64,000 nucleotides of DNA. It comes from Balanoglossus misakiensis (taxonomy: Eukaryota > Hemichordata). This document shows, piece by piece, positions 62,801 to 63,985 of this stretch. The position numbers and the translations under genes were made by a program. Numbering within the stretch: position 1 is the first letter of the stretch; every line of letters starts with the position of its first letter. Where the stretch lies: the NCBI GenBank assembly GCA_040954595.2, contig CM082598.2, positions 1,860,001-1,924,000 of the forward strand, written 5' to 3'. The notes below the pieces were generated by a model. That model did not search any database and was not told the origin of the DNA. It saw nothing but the letters and a program-made list of their open reading frames with translations.

Positions 62801-63985
62801 TATTAATTTTAACACAGTCTGCTATAGAATTCAATAGAAAACTTGTAGAAAACTTCTTTAAATATCTATAGATATTAATAGACATTTTAGAAACTTCACT
62901 AGAAATTCTGTATGAAATTCTATAGATATCTATAGAAAGTTTTTTGTCAGGTTACCACGTCTCTGTCTTTTGAATTCTATAGCATAGTAAACATGTTTGC
63001 TTTTGTATGTTTTAATTCTCAGTTGTGTTATTTTACTTGCTTTTGTAGCTCCTGGAAACGAAGGACAAATCATAGTAAAAGAAGTAACCCACGACACCAT
63101 CCGTATTACTTGGGTACGCGTCAATACAGCAACTTCATACACGGTTGCTCACGGTTTGACGGGCGGGACGGAGACCTCCAGCAACACTGGTGCATTGGAA
63201 ATGACCTTTGAGCAACTGCTTGCTGGAAGAGAATACGCAATCAGTGTTACTAGTAACACTGGTGTTGTCAACAACATCGTTCAAGTTACAAGTAAGTTAT
63301 AAATTTATTAGTTGTAAACTAGAGTTTGACAGCGCTCTATTTGGTACAAAGGCATAAGCTTTCAAAGACATGTATAAGTCTCCTTCATCAGATGCAAGGA
63401 CTACTAACCTTCTGCATGTATCTGATGAAGGAGACAACATGTCTTTGAAAGCTCATGTCTTTGCACCAATTAGTTGAGCTGTCAAACTCTAGTATATGTT
63501 GTATTGAAGATCAGCACGACTGCACTACTATTTGTTAATTGTGACTAAAGTTAAAACTATTTGAAAGTGTTTCTGAGTTGAGATGCTTCAGTGGTATTTT
63601 CAGATGCAATGAAGATGGTATTTCTATTTTATGAGTGCATGAGGAGAAACATCTAAAGATTGTTCAGTGAATAATCATTGCTTGCTACCTTAATTTTCAG
63701 TTCCCTATGCTCCGGAGAATGTAGCAGTGCAGTTCGTCACATCTCGTATCATCCGCCTGGAATGGAGTCCTGTCACCCAGGGCAACTTTGATGCCTATGA
63801 AGTGACGTATTACCCGACCAATGGACAAACAGAGTCGCCCACCTACGTCGTTCCACAGGGAAATCCAGAAACTTCGCTGGAGGGTCTAATGCCAGAGACA
63901 GAGTACACCATATTTGTAGCAACAGTCAGCGGTAGCAGTGGAAACCAAGTCCGCAGTGAAGCCACCATGTTGACAGCAACGACAG
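12439..63985 (+). CDS. Giant secreted or surface protein of tandem FN3 domains (signal peptide + 71 FN3 exons, 3' end outside window)
   Basis: A signal-peptide exon and 71 exons, one FN3 domain each, give 19,348 nt of coding sequence (about 6,449 residues) with no frame break on my reading. Each domain shows the FN3 core: a Trp in strand B, a Leu-x-Pro-x-x-x-Tyr turn before strand F, and a hydrophobic alternating strand F. Odd exons are type A (typically 88-97 residues); even exons are type B (typically 80-90, often W-G core, often ending Q/R-R-T). All introns after the first are phase 1. Only three Cys occur (exons 1, 39, 41) and more than 30 N-x-S/T sequons. I saw no RGD. FN3 rods serve in matrix and adhesion proteins and receptor ectodomains. 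Type A resembles domains of tenascins and of receptor phosphatases such as PTPRB/PTPRJ, but no C-terminal domain is reached, so no name is given. Confidence 0.88.
12496..15740 (+). other. First intron of the FN3 gene, part before the retrotransposon ORFs
   Basis: AT-rich, with homopolymer tracts (C-run near 12897, G-run near 13163, C-run near 14749). I see no exon with FN3 or other domain character. The 5' UTR of the retrotransposon begins somewhere in the last few hundred bases; its left edge could not be set. Confidence 0.55.
15741..16919 (+). CDS. Retrotransposon ORF1 protein
   Basis: 392 residues. The N-terminus has a zinc-binding pattern (C5, C8, C11, C18, H23, C25, C28), PHD/B-box-like. 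A Ser/Gly linker and a mid region of likely coiled coil follow (around LMTELKSLRREMAQMKD and ELSLLRQEICEVKN). The C-terminal 75 residues begin FKFFVTRFAPTTTSDAV and continue to YSSFVVET and WPDGILIRRYY, a pattern common to ORF1 proteins of this class and probably RRM-like. ORF1 proteins bind the element RNA and support reverse transcription. The ORF is open from ATG to TAA. Confidence 0.78.
   Translation: MPLTCEDCGECSSRVSLCQGDMHLCNTCNKKRFGGSNGSTADGGSGRSRISDSGVVINELLCFIVNKMDVLTTDLLVKLCCDQFNDGEVETAKRTLFELCCNDPGRMIKRQGQNKRFNNLMDMVKLLHEVDIEDLPCFVAKDLAKLPPIDTSHIDVSTLMTELKSLRREMAQMKDTVVRSEVTDFASELSLLRQEICEVKNCVDNLQKGGVESDVVSQVAQCEPPRPAVCEPLDPHCSLNKDPHTSSYADIVQSRVSAVKAKRPVQSDRPSTKVSEIQSGNGEEEFTVVSRRPKRRPQAVFGTAKLSDDSAIKSVRPNPPFKFFVTRFAPTTTSDAVISYIKKRSHVTVKCEQLKTKYDTYSSFVVETTREFAEKIRDPAMWPDGILIRRYY
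16928..19741 (+). CDS. Retrotransposon ORF2: AP endonuclease and reverse transcriptase
   Basis: 937 residues. The endonuclease shows its landmarks in order: TYNCRG (7-12), QEHW (33-36), LGDFNAN (149-155), WLDHI (200-204) and SSDHFPLS (225-232). The RT follows from about residue 480: KGKALGYDGLGAEHL, NYRPIAIV, GFKSNHST, FMDATKAFDRVNH, GVRQGSILSP, then the catalytic YADD at 720-723 and KYLGYIM. ORF2 nicks the target DNA and copies the element RNA there. No frameshift or internal stop is seen, so the copy may be young. It starts 8 nt after the ORF1 stop. Confidence 0.92.
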   Translation: MTLRLSTYNCRGIKSSVDSIMSLCNDHDVILVQEHWLTEAELPLLSSIHKDFNACGISAIQDDCGIRIGRPFGGVAIMWRKSLGQNFSIKYLDDTRLLGADIVTSSGKLFILCAYLPTCSGENYDTYMNYLAKINCIINDIDTTNVIILGDFNANFGTIFARELDIFCKEHNLYISDVEKLGRCNDNFTFVSDAHGSTGWLDHILSTHAVHNAISSIGILYDYVSSDHFPLSVNIDIVGLVHTDPIPQNVTNAHAKPNWSKATPRNLSAYEHMTECLLRRLDIPNVALVCRDPNCKNIDHISSLNSLYSNIVTSLKSAALNCIPASKAEGLGFKTVPGWNEHVRDFHNAARDAFKLWAANGRPRFGPLFDLMRRTRAKFKSVLRACRRDENLARAQALAKNLTQGGTRKFWQSVHTTRGCLSSLPTSVGGCTGHENVADMWKQHYESLLNSVSNCRDRAFVLSSLNETGSHNNAMVVTAMELKGCIDKLEKGKALGYDGLGAEHLMYASPIICVMLSLCFTSFFTHGYLPETLMHAIICPIVKDKSKDLTSVDNYRPIAIVTAISKVLELCILSRIDSLLDTSNLQFGFKSNHSTDMCIFVLKEIVDFYKRHNTPVYLCFMDATKAFDRVNHWTLFRKLINCKIPLFIIRILQYWYSNQCFSVRWASVISNSFSVINGVRQGSILSPKLFAIYVNDLSGQLQSAGVGCFLANTIVNHLFYADDLVLICPSVKALQKLSNICELYGNEHDIIFHTAKTECMAIFPKSWKAHRIPCVYLYGKPLKYVCTKKYLGYIMSSSGMDDADMQRQLRCFYARANFILRNFGHCSYKVKCTLFKSFLYSVYCLNVWCNYSVKQMSTLKVAYNNALRLIFNLKRDVSISHNFVSRNILNFTSLHRKLVFSFCQRLQKSGNPVIRSCIQTDCYFLSTFWGHCRVVLH
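19876..22706 (+). other. First intron of the FN3 gene, part after the retrotransposon
   Basis: No exon recognised. It holds a 47-bp TTAA-ended palindrome at 21070-21116, a copy of an interspersed repeat (taaagttgccttgagca) at 20764-20780, and otherwise AT-rich sequence up to the acceptor tttgtacag. Confidence 0.55.
21070..21116. mobile_element. TTAA-type palindrome, family 2, minimal copy
   Basis: The sequence ttaaagggacaaagtctc faces its inverse (gactttgtccctttaa) across a few bases of spacer, with TTAA at both edges. It matches the ends of the longer element at 36135-36488. Confidence 0.65.
22707..22998 (+). CDS. FN3 exon 1 (type A, first domain)
   Basis: Acceptor tttgtacag; starts in phase 0 (VTHCQETVENLASSEV) and ends in phase 1. 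Core KLTWDPP and TDYTFTV. It carries the only N-terminal Cys and one sequon (NVT). The last part of this exon with its donor is duplicated in the following intron. Confidence 0.85.
22965..23212 (+). repeat. Tandem duplication of an exon end plus donor site
   Basis: The segment from tctgtgaatgtgactacag through the donor and about 70 nt of intron recurs from about 23102, with small differences (ctgagtgattcaggtaagag). The second copy keeps a consensus donor but lacks its own acceptor. Confidence 0.75.
23745..23870 (+). repeat. Degenerate minisatellite with CCAATCA core
   Basis: About three imperfect units of roughly 35-45 bp built on gatagccaatcagtgacaagtat. Confidence 0.55.
24296..24547 (+). 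CDS. FN3 exon 2 (type B)
   Basis: Acceptor gcttctccaaag, donor gtgagt. It lacks the P-G opening (GNNIQVDTKTTN), keeps ILSWTEPG and ALYTISV, and is 84 residues long. The 1.3 kb intron before it holds the duplicated donor; the 634-nt intron after it holds nothing recognisable. Confidence 0.85.
25182..25460 (+). CDS. FN3 exon 3 (type A)
   Basis: Acceptor cttccacacag, donor gtaagt. Begins VPNPPSSLTVSSVDG. The strand-B Trp is replaced by Phe (ITIEFTPP). TEYTINLYTVSGSG is typical of type A. Confidence 0.87.
25500..25632 (+). repeat. Minisatellite, about 4 units of 37 bp
   Basis: Units built on tagccaatcattgcatcaga and gagtgttt fill most of the intron between FN3 exons 3 and 4. The core resembles the repeat at 23745-23870. 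Confidence 0.7.
25758..26012 (+). CDS. FN3 exon 4 (type B)
   Basis: Acceptor ttctctgcag, donor gtatgt. Core LLIVEWEQPPG and TAYVFKLYTV; 85 residues. No P-G opening (VTFQLTVVTAISN), like exon 2. The 397-nt intron that follows has no recognised feature. Confidence 0.86.
26410..26676 (+). CDS. FN3 exon 5 (type A)
   Basis: Acceptor ttctttcag, donor gtaagt. Begins VPLNPTSAGTPTV; core TTAWTTPSG, GIEYTVEV. It ends on T, so the junction codon with exon 6 is Ser. The next intron (411 nt) is featureless. Confidence 0.87.
27088..27339 (+). CDS. FN3 exon 6 (type B)
   Basis: Begins SPGPPGGINLKEVTG, closely matching exon 34 (ADGEPGGINVKEVTS). The core Trp is Phe here (SIRISFNE). One sequon (NLT). Donor gtatgt. 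Confidence 0.87.
27428..27620. mobile_element. TTAA-type MITE, family 1, copy 2
   Basis: Ends are perfect or near-perfect inverted repeats (ttaaaggtatacggtcacct and aggtgactgtatacctttaa) with TTAA at both edges, 193 bp, in the intron between FN3 exons 6 and 7. The interior aligns with the copy at 35039-35229. TTAA targeting is a piggyBac trait. Confidence 0.75.
27665..27946 (+). CDS. FN3 exon 7 (type A)
   Basis: Begins ELSQPGPINATEI; core SVEWTSGEG, TTYTVTV. Three sequons (NAT, NVT, NST), the most of any domain here. The open frame extends upstream but the acceptor is ttttcactcag. Confidence 0.88.
28281..28541 (+). CDS. FN3 exon 8 (type B)
   Basis: Acceptor ttttgctcccag, donor gtgagt. Begins LPTVLSVQTIGED; core LLVQWSAQGG; ends GSIMQRT. 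The PADGDLPSP loop recalls type A, so this B domain is intermediate. Confidence 0.87.
28734..29009 (+). CDS. FN3 exon 9 (type A)
   Basis: Begins KPKIPGELTHQQG; core ILISWTAQSQAGVFDDYIV; TTYDVSVVTISG. Followed by a 409-nt intron with nothing recognised. Confidence 0.87.
29419..29667 (+). CDS. FN3 exon 10 (type B)
   Basis: Begins MAAGQFEAYIIEVTTTSV; core LKWSPAQGS; one sequon (NLT); 83 residues. Ends VQYT rather than QRT. Confidence 0.86.
29840..30121 (+). CDS. FN3 exon 11 (type A)
   Basis: Acceptor tttcttcaag, donor gtgagt. Begins RPNAPGSVTPGVP; core TIVWAEPTGSYDDYEV; TGYTAEVVSVVG. The preceding intron holds an inverted copy of the repeat at 29734-29782. Confidence 0.87.
30338..30598 (+). 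CDS. FN3 exon 12 (type B)
   Basis: Begins DRSKVNIIAYNDTS; core LSLVWELPS; two sequons (NDT, NET); ends GRAVQRL in place of QRT. Donor gtaagt. Confidence 0.86.
30652..30730. repeat. Hairpin element, copy 1
   Basis: A 79-bp inverted repeat (outer arms gggccatcccaagca and tgcttgggatggccc, inner arms ggggtcttatgg and ccataagacccc). A second copy lies at 45863-45940. Confidence 0.7.
31027..31317 (+). CDS. FN3 exon 13 (type A)
   Basis: Begins LPTAPTNLMMTSK; core IDFSWDYSPG; sequon NIS in TTYNISVYAVAG. 97 residues, with a longer B-C loop than its neighbours. The introns on both sides carry CTATAGAATT-type arrays (30880-30945, 31343-31470). Confidence 0.87.
31689..31949 (+). CDS. FN3 exon 14 (type B)
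   Basis: Begins DAASPGELIIREVTMD; core HVNWIAHAD; NLT sequon; ends VEQRT. A clear type B opening and end. Confidence 0.88.
31984..32166. mobile_element. Mariner/Tc1-like MITE
   Basis: Ends tacagtcaaacct and agttcgactgtacc are inverted. The interior has repeated agtggccac and aaaggccac segments. Length about 183 bp, no coding capacity, in the intron between FN3 exons 14 and 15. Confidence 0.55.
32304..32588 (+). CDS. FN3 exon 15 (type A)
   Basis: Begins YPMRPGIIYVGGITATS; core ITIAWDPSAS. The strand-F Tyr is Phe (TTFNILIVSVAGSG). The tail carries TTQRT, a type-B-like end on a type A domain. Confidence 0.87.
32633..32878. repeat. TATG microsatellite
   Basis: Interrupted tatgtatg runs, densest at 32778-32842, in the intron after FN3 exon 15. 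Confidence 0.9.
32963..33232 (+). CDS. FN3 exon 16 (type B)
   Basis: Begins GSLTALEIIIRRYTS; core DIMWGRGED; ends TVSRRT. The W-G pair of type B is present. Confidence 0.87.
33566..33847 (+). CDS. FN3 exon 17 (type A)
   Basis: Begins IPLAPESVMSASETVS; core LVTWIPPENTTFDKY; sequons NTT and NAT. The acceptor is ctttttaag, weaker than most. Confidence 0.87.
34092..34355 (+). CDS. FN3 exon 18 (type B)
   Basis: Begins VAADPGEVVVKSLDSTS; core DITWGEADPG; sequon NIT. Nearly the same opening as exon 24, six exons downstream. Confidence 0.88.
34661..34939 (+). CDS. FN3 exon 19 (type A)
   Basis: Begins VPLPVESLTIITIDSTS; core LLANWAAPEGVVQRYEV; ends RTATGTT. The junction codon with exon 20 is Ser. 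Confidence 0.87.
35039..35229. mobile_element. TTAA-type MITE, family 1, copy 3
   Basis: Left end ttaaaggtgtactgtcacct, right end aggtgactttataccttcaa. The interior aligns with the copy at 27428-27620 (gttaccatgacaaattgag, ccaatcacagattttcagtg). The right TTAA is mutated to TCAA. Confidence 0.7.
35299..35568 (+). CDS. FN3 exon 20 (type B)
   Basis: Begins SEVESGIVVVKSVTKNT; core DIIWNTDLD, where Asn replaces the Gly of W-G; RLYTITITAG; ends DVYT. Confidence 0.87.
35808..36083 (+). CDS. FN3 exon 21 (type A)
   Basis: Begins IPAAPTSLQAIAMTT; core LTLDWTAATGDSDGYII; TTYTYQVITYVG. Donor gtttgt is weaker than the usual gtaag. Confidence 0.87.
36135..36488. mobile_element. TTAA-type inverted-repeat element, family 2, long copy
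   Basis: TTAA at both edges, ends ttaaagagacaaagtctctc and gagagagaccttgtcccttt. A second nested inverted repeat (gtggatatatagtgaatcaacg against its complement near 36388-36412) makes most of the 354 bp foldable. Located between FN3 exons 21 and 22. Confidence 0.75.
36551..36832 (+). CDS. FN3 exon 22 (type B)
   Basis: Begins DPVPSDTVVIQLVNTDT; core EILWAEVID; loop DPADGGNPSD shared with exon 26; ends SQRT. At 94 residues it is one of the longest B domains. Confidence 0.87.
37143..37430 (+). CDS. FN3 exon 23 (type A)
   Basis: Begins SPNPIGSFYPGQTTATS; core SVFWDTVSSGEIDAYQV; RYTITVVTLSGSG; tail ends YNQRT. Confidence 0.87.
37629..37898 (+). CDS. FN3 exon 24 (type B)
   Basis: Begins VAADPAEVIIKTVDSTS; core LTWGVVADN; ends QQRT. 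Sister of exon 18 by its opening. Confidence 0.88.
38086..38367 (+). CDS. FN3 exon 25 (type A)
   Basis: Begins IPTAPGNVTVSDTSAVS; core NVTWEPASDIFDLYEI; two sequons (both NVT). Donor gtaaag. Confidence 0.88.
38534..38803 (+). CDS. FN3 exon 26 (type B)
   Basis: Begins DAIPADELLIQSYTSTS; core DVLWAERTG; loop DPADGGNPSP; ends ANQRT. The intron after it carries a long ATTTCTATGG/CTATAGAATT array (38823-38985). Confidence 0.88.
39198..39467 (+). CDS. FN3 exon 27 (type A)
   Basis: Begins VPLAPGTIVQTGESPTT; core TFAWTPAVGDLDVYEL; TEYTVYIKSVSG. Donor gtacgg. Two overlapping open frames here are out of frame with the domain. Confidence 0.88.
39685..39826. repeat. 142-bp near-perfect palindrome
   Basis: Arms of about 70 bp (ggggttattacacggatttt ... 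aaaatccgtgtaataacccc) face each other around a CG-rich centre (gttgcgcttcgcaac). Located in the 967-nt intron before FN3 exon 28. Confidence 0.85.
39828..40355. mobile_element. Candidate inverted-repeat element next to the palindrome
   Basis: ttatcatacatgc at the left and gcatgtatgataa at the right are perfect inverted 13-mers about 500 bp apart. The interior is CG-richer than the surrounding intron and repeats gtaataccgtaaaatat twice near 40258 and 40282. No coding capacity. Confidence 0.4.
40435..40680 (+). CDS. FN3 exon 28 (type B)
   Basis: Acceptor cttttcag, donor gtaagt. Begins ATIPAGTIVVSSYTTDT; core DILWGSVEG; ends LNQRT. A compact 82 residues. The start-codon-based open frame over this exon is in the wrong frame. 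Confidence 0.87.
41005..41301 (+). CDS. FN3 exon 29 (type A)
   Basis: Begins KPRDIVQITQDVSASS; core LVFKWNSPGGTYNAFRL; QYSITIVTVSGSG. At 297 nt it is the longest FN3 exon. No internal Met occurs in its first half. Confidence 0.87.
41669..41944 (+). CDS. FN3 exon 30 (type B)
   Basis: Begins EAAAQAEIIVKQKSTNS; core TIIWGEATV; ends KQQRT. The preceding intron has CTATAGAATT-type arrays (41345-41510). Confidence 0.87.
42269..42559 (+). CDS. FN3 exon 31 (type A)
   Basis: Begins IPIAPVTVIVTSIQSTS; core DITWSSVTQGDVDSYEL; TEYTVYVRSVSGSG; ends STTGTT. The flanking introns (324 and 375 nt) are featureless. Confidence 0.88.
42935..43213 (+). CDS. FN3 exon 32 (type B)
   Basis: Begins KEIILRLLVKDTALV; core ILGWSEPSIAG; NLT sequon; ends ITMQT. 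A divergent B domain without the P-x-E opening. Confidence 0.85.
43562..43846 (+). CDS. FN3 exon 33 (type A)
   Basis: Begins DPMTPENLALTVLGPNS; core QVTWDLPASGVYDSFVL; TVYDVSVVTMAG. The preceding intron (near 43255-43330) holds one copy of a repeat also found near 48000 and 58190. Confidence 0.88.
44299..44571 (+). CDS. FN3 exon 34 (type B)
   Basis: Begins ADGEPGGINVKEVTSGS; core RITWNEPSVG; two sequons (NIT, NVT). Opening shared with exon 6. Confidence 0.88.
44848..45120 (+). CDS. FN3 exon 35 (type A)
   Basis: Begins EPLAIEGISIVSITPNT; core LSWSVSSNYTSFEV with a sequon (NYT); ends ETIQT. The next intron stays open in this frame through to exon 36. Confidence 0.87.
45141..45482 (+). repeat. 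Tandem duplication, 2 x 171 bp
   Basis: Two nearly identical units begin ctctttatagatctccgaat at 45141 and 45312; I noticed one mismatch (ttgttcttt versus ttgttgttt). They fill almost the whole 381-nt intron. Both unit and intron lengths are multiples of three. Confidence 0.9.
45502..45765 (+). CDS. FN3 exon 36 (type B)
   Basis: Acceptor cttcccacag. Begins AKPPAGVISIGDVTATS; core VITWGPTDD; KLYNIRVTIEGTG; ends QQRT. Confidence 0.88.
45863..45940. repeat. Hairpin element, copy 2
   Basis: gggccatcctaag and ttgggatggcc outer arms, ggggtcttatgg and ccataagaccc inner arms; aligned with the copy at 30652-30730. Confidence 0.7.
46129..46410 (+). CDS. FN3 exon 37 (type A)
   Basis: Begins LPTSPGAITVTDVTQTT; core NFRWGTAAGDFDHYEV; TEYTINVYTVKG. 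Opening close to exons 51 and 53. Confidence 0.88.
46457..46616. repeat. GATT/GGTT tetranucleotide array
   Basis: Interrupted gattgatt, ggttggtt and gactgact runs in the intron after exon 37. Its antisense open frame (Asn-Gln-Pro-Thr/Ser repeats) is an artefact. Confidence 0.9.
46719..46979 (+). CDS. FN3 exon 38 (type B)
   Basis: Begins DDEIFVFTQSGSLT; core LVSWFVQTGDFEDYEI; sequon NGS; ends ATPYSL. Ends on C, so the junction codon with exon 39 is Pro. A divergent B domain with an A-like D-F-E-D-Y-E. Confidence 0.85.
47241..47513 (+). CDS. FN3 exon 39 (type A)
   Basis: Begins PPLAVDNVNIIAMATS; core IFSWPPQTGGKFDHYEV; two sequons (NTS, NFT). Holds one of the three cysteines (GIDGCPRAHL). Donor gtaggt. 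Confidence 0.87.
47711..47971 (+). CDS. FN3 exon 40 (type B)
   Basis: Acceptor ctgatcag is weak. Begins GALPAASMYVSVISTVS; core EVRWSELDD; NLT sequon; ends VIDLAT. The most divergent B domain. Confidence 0.8.
48201..48473 (+). CDS. FN3 exon 41 (type A)
   Basis: Begins RPLPPGDISFTESSNTT; core NITWFHAEGKFDGYKVCF; two sequons (NTT, NIT). The Cys in YKVCFG lies one B domain away from the Cys of exon 39. Confidence 0.87.
48608..48865 (+). CDS. FN3 exon 42 (type B)
   Basis: Acceptor gcattctag, donor gtgagt; the intron before it is only 134 nt. Begins SEGTPGDITIEAVTNST; core TISWIGGATGY; two sequons (NST, NGT); ends VLRRT. Confidence 0.87.
49098..49385 (+). CDS. FN3 exon 43 (type A)
   Basis: Begins LPAAPGLISRVQFTAIS; core TISWEPSPGNIDNYVI; TSYRVKIYARYGSG; tail SEPSVASAST. 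Confidence 0.88.
49590..49856 (+). CDS. FN3 exon 44 (type B)
   Basis: Begins AFIPPESIVITEVTMET; core DIVWGEFPGANGYFI; RRYTINV; ends VELYT. A textbook type B domain. Confidence 0.88.
50014..50295 (+). CDS. FN3 exon 45 (type A)
   Basis: Begins KPRSPGAVTVDNSTATS with a sequon (NST); core TISWEAATGEFDVYEI; TEYTVSVLTVVG. Shares VDNSTATS with exon 49. Confidence 0.88.
50388..50458 (+). repeat. Interspersed repeat, second copy of the one at 1424-1500
   Basis: ctttcttaaagttccattag, taacttttcactatgtttc and gtgtatctactgca occur in the same order and spacing at about 1424-1500 in the channel-gene intron. Confidence 0.6.
50518..50778 (+). CDS. FN3 exon 46 (type B)
   Basis: Begins EGLNPLEVIVINFTTNA; core TVLWGPTNRTDATAYLV; two sequons (NFT, NRT); ends SIIQRT. 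Confidence 0.88.
51019..51300 (+). CDS. FN3 exon 47 (type A)
   Basis: Begins VPNPPENLRLQEATTTT; core TVEWDPPAVGDVETYVL; loop DPADGQTASP; TSYDVTVKAVSGFG. Close to the family consensus for type A. Confidence 0.88.
51516..51779 (+). CDS. FN3 exon 48 (type B)
   Basis: Begins TAAGTAAVIIKTVTTTS; core EITWGSVPEG; KLYTIYVNVQG; ends VEQRT. Related to exons 18 and 24. Confidence 0.88.
52132..52410 (+). CDS. FN3 exon 49 (type A)
   Basis: Begins LPNAPGPVVVDNSTATS; core TLSWIATSGLFDYYEV; TTYDISVASVVG; sequon NST. The flanking introns (352 and 385 nt) are featureless. Confidence 0.88.
52796..53068 (+). CDS. FN3 exon 50 (type B)
   Basis: Begins DAIPPEEILILDVTTDS; core TVEWGESENELATNYAI; TEYRIKLQVV; ends VYQFT. 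Confidence 0.88.
53485..53766 (+). CDS. FN3 exon 51 (type A)
   Basis: Begins KPSAPGAITVGTASPS; core PLSWEPAPGDYEYIYEI with two extra residues before the Y-E; NLT sequon; tail SDPSTVTGQT. Confidence 0.88.
53903..54160 (+). CDS. FN3 exon 52 (type B)
   Basis: Intron before it is only 136 nt. Begins AIIVPGTIIFNSVTFDM; core DITWGGVDEGTGYFI; KEYTITV; ends ATVRT. Confidence 0.87.
54408..54686 (+). CDS. FN3 exon 53 (type A)
   Basis: Begins NPRSPGAITITDTTPTE; core AFSWVAAAGDFANYEI; MMYTVAVATTVGTG; tail RSAPSTQAVTT. The open frame runs on into the intron, but donor gtaagt is at 54687. Confidence 0.88.
54923..55183 (+). CDS. FN3 exon 54 (type B)
   Basis: Acceptor ttttttgcag, donor gtgagt. Begins TAIPEGQIEVHEVTTTS; core RILWGVTANESALGYLL with a sequon (NES); REYTISLTVSG. 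The open frame that overlaps it from exon 53 is out of phase. Confidence 0.88.
55376..55654 (+). CDS. FN3 exon 55 (type A)
   Basis: Begins EPNPPSTFEVKSFTPTT; core TVEWTAPVGEVSSYVL; TVYTFKIKSKVV; ends VVQST. Confidence 0.88.
55925..56179 (+). CDS. FN3 exon 56 (type B)
   Basis: Begins TIIPPGDIIVGEVTTSS; core SLLWGASTDEQVTGYLL; REYTIKVQLAGPN; ends VVVRT. Near-twin of exon 58. A short CTATAGAATT array precedes it (55694-55765). Confidence 0.88.
56316..56597 (+). CDS. FN3 exon 57 (type A)
   Basis: Intron before it is only 136 nt. Begins RPMSPGLITVDTQEETS; core DISWLAADGDFSVYEI; TSYVIRIATRFG; tail RSEPSELTTST. Donor gtaggt. Confidence 0.88.
56741..56998 (+). CDS. FN3 exon 58 (type B)
   Basis: Begins TTIPPGDIVVVDVTTDS; core TILWGATDNEQANGYIL; RDYAITVQIAGPN; ends INQQT. 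Near-twin of exon 56, two exons upstream. Confidence 0.88.
57257..57526 (+). CDS. FN3 exon 59 (type A)
   Basis: Begins KPNPPGFVAVTSKTPTS; core SIIWQASIGEFDVYEI; TEYLIEVVSKSG; at 90 residues a short A domain. Confidence 0.88.
57832..58086 (+). CDS. FN3 exon 60 (type B)
   Basis: Begins EIIPTSQIALVAVTTDE; core SIMWGGAHPDTGATGYLL; VLYSITLDV; sequon NFT in GNFTQRT. Confidence 0.88.
58366..58653 (+). CDS. FN3 exon 61 (type A)
   Basis: Begins EPLAPVLVLDLEKTETS. The strand-B Trp is Ile (IQIVIDVPATG). TEYDIRVRTSSGSG is intact. The preceding intron holds an inverted copy of the repeat near 43255 and 48000. Confidence 0.86.
58806..59060 (+). CDS. FN3 exon 62 (type B)
   Basis: Begins VALGAANIVVIDVTTTS; core NIVWGPSDDGDGYFA; TVYAITVQVTG; ends ISQRT. 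The open frame here begins in an intronic Asp-rich run (from GATGAT repeats), which is not coding. Confidence 0.88.
59202..59486 (+). CDS. FN3 exon 63 (type A)
   Basis: Begins RPEAPSTIAVLDDQTTT; core TVVWGPPIGDFDNYEV; TTYTVSVVTKIGSG; tail RSTPISVQVST. The intron before it is short (141 nt). Confidence 0.88.
59759..60001 (+). CDS. FN3 exon 64 (type B)
   Basis: Acceptor caacctacag, donor gtaagt. Begins AAIQPGEIIVREVTTTR; core SIQWGPAAIPTVGYLV; sequon NET; ends ILQRT. At 81 residues one of the two shortest domains. No start codon lies in frame, so simple ORF scans miss it. Confidence 0.88.
60152..60424 (+). CDS. FN3 exon 65 (type A)
   Basis: Begins KPVSPGAVSVVPNDITP; core PISWVAADGVVEGYRV; ETYEIRVVTVV; tail SEPSTTEVST. 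Donor gtaatg is weaker than usual. The intron after it has CTATAGAATT units (60455-60540). Confidence 0.87.
60698..60967 (+). CDS. FN3 exon 66 (type B)
   Basis: Begins TALQPVEIAIIEFDSTS; core SITWGPTDEPLAENYVI; RLYTITVQVT; ends ITQRT. Confidence 0.88.
61185..61466 (+). CDS. FN3 exon 67 (type A)
   Basis: Begins VPLPVEIIIFLSATSTS; core NLAWDPPSTSYYDGFEV; TTYRVDIVTIAGSG; ends STQQST. Opening shared with exon 19. Confidence 0.87.
61618..61713. repeat. GATT/GACT tetranucleotide array
   Basis: gattgatt followed by gactgact and back to gattgatt, in the intron after exon 67. Similar to the array at 46457-46616. Confidence 0.9.
61811..62071 (+). CDS. FN3 exon 68 (type B)
   Basis: Begins LTTILRVITSTSN; core FVQWIEQTLNFEYYTL; sequon NGS; ends VKRRT. 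A divergent B domain resembling exons 8 and 38. Confidence 0.85.
62367..62657 (+). CDS. FN3 exon 69 (type A)
   Basis: Begins DPLSPGPVTVEDFGADF; core EVSWADPSSETLFDHYEI; LYTVSIVTVSG; 97 residues. Donor gtaatc is weak. The next intron is dominated by CTATAGAATT units (62775-62945). Confidence 0.87.
63049..63291 (+). CDS. FN3 exon 70 (type B)
   Basis: Acceptor cttttgtag. Begins APGNEGQIIVKEVTHDT; core RITWVRVNTATSYTV; REYAISVTS; ends IVQVT. 81 residues, equal shortest with exon 64. Confidence 0.86.
63318..63493. mobile_element. Long-hairpin MITE
   Basis: actagagtttgacagc at the left and gctgtcaaactctagt at the right. Internal arms agctttcaaagacatgt and ctccttcatcagat are also mirrored, so nearly all of the 176 bp folds back. 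Located between FN3 exons 70 and 71. Confidence 0.75.
63701..63985 (+). CDS. FN3 exon 71 (type A), last exon in window
   Basis: Begins IPYAPENVAVQFVTSRI; core RLEWSPVTQGNFDAYEV; TEYTIFVATVSGSSG. The donor gtttgc at 63986 leaves phase 1, so the gene continues to the right and a type B exon is expected next. Confidence 0.86.
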
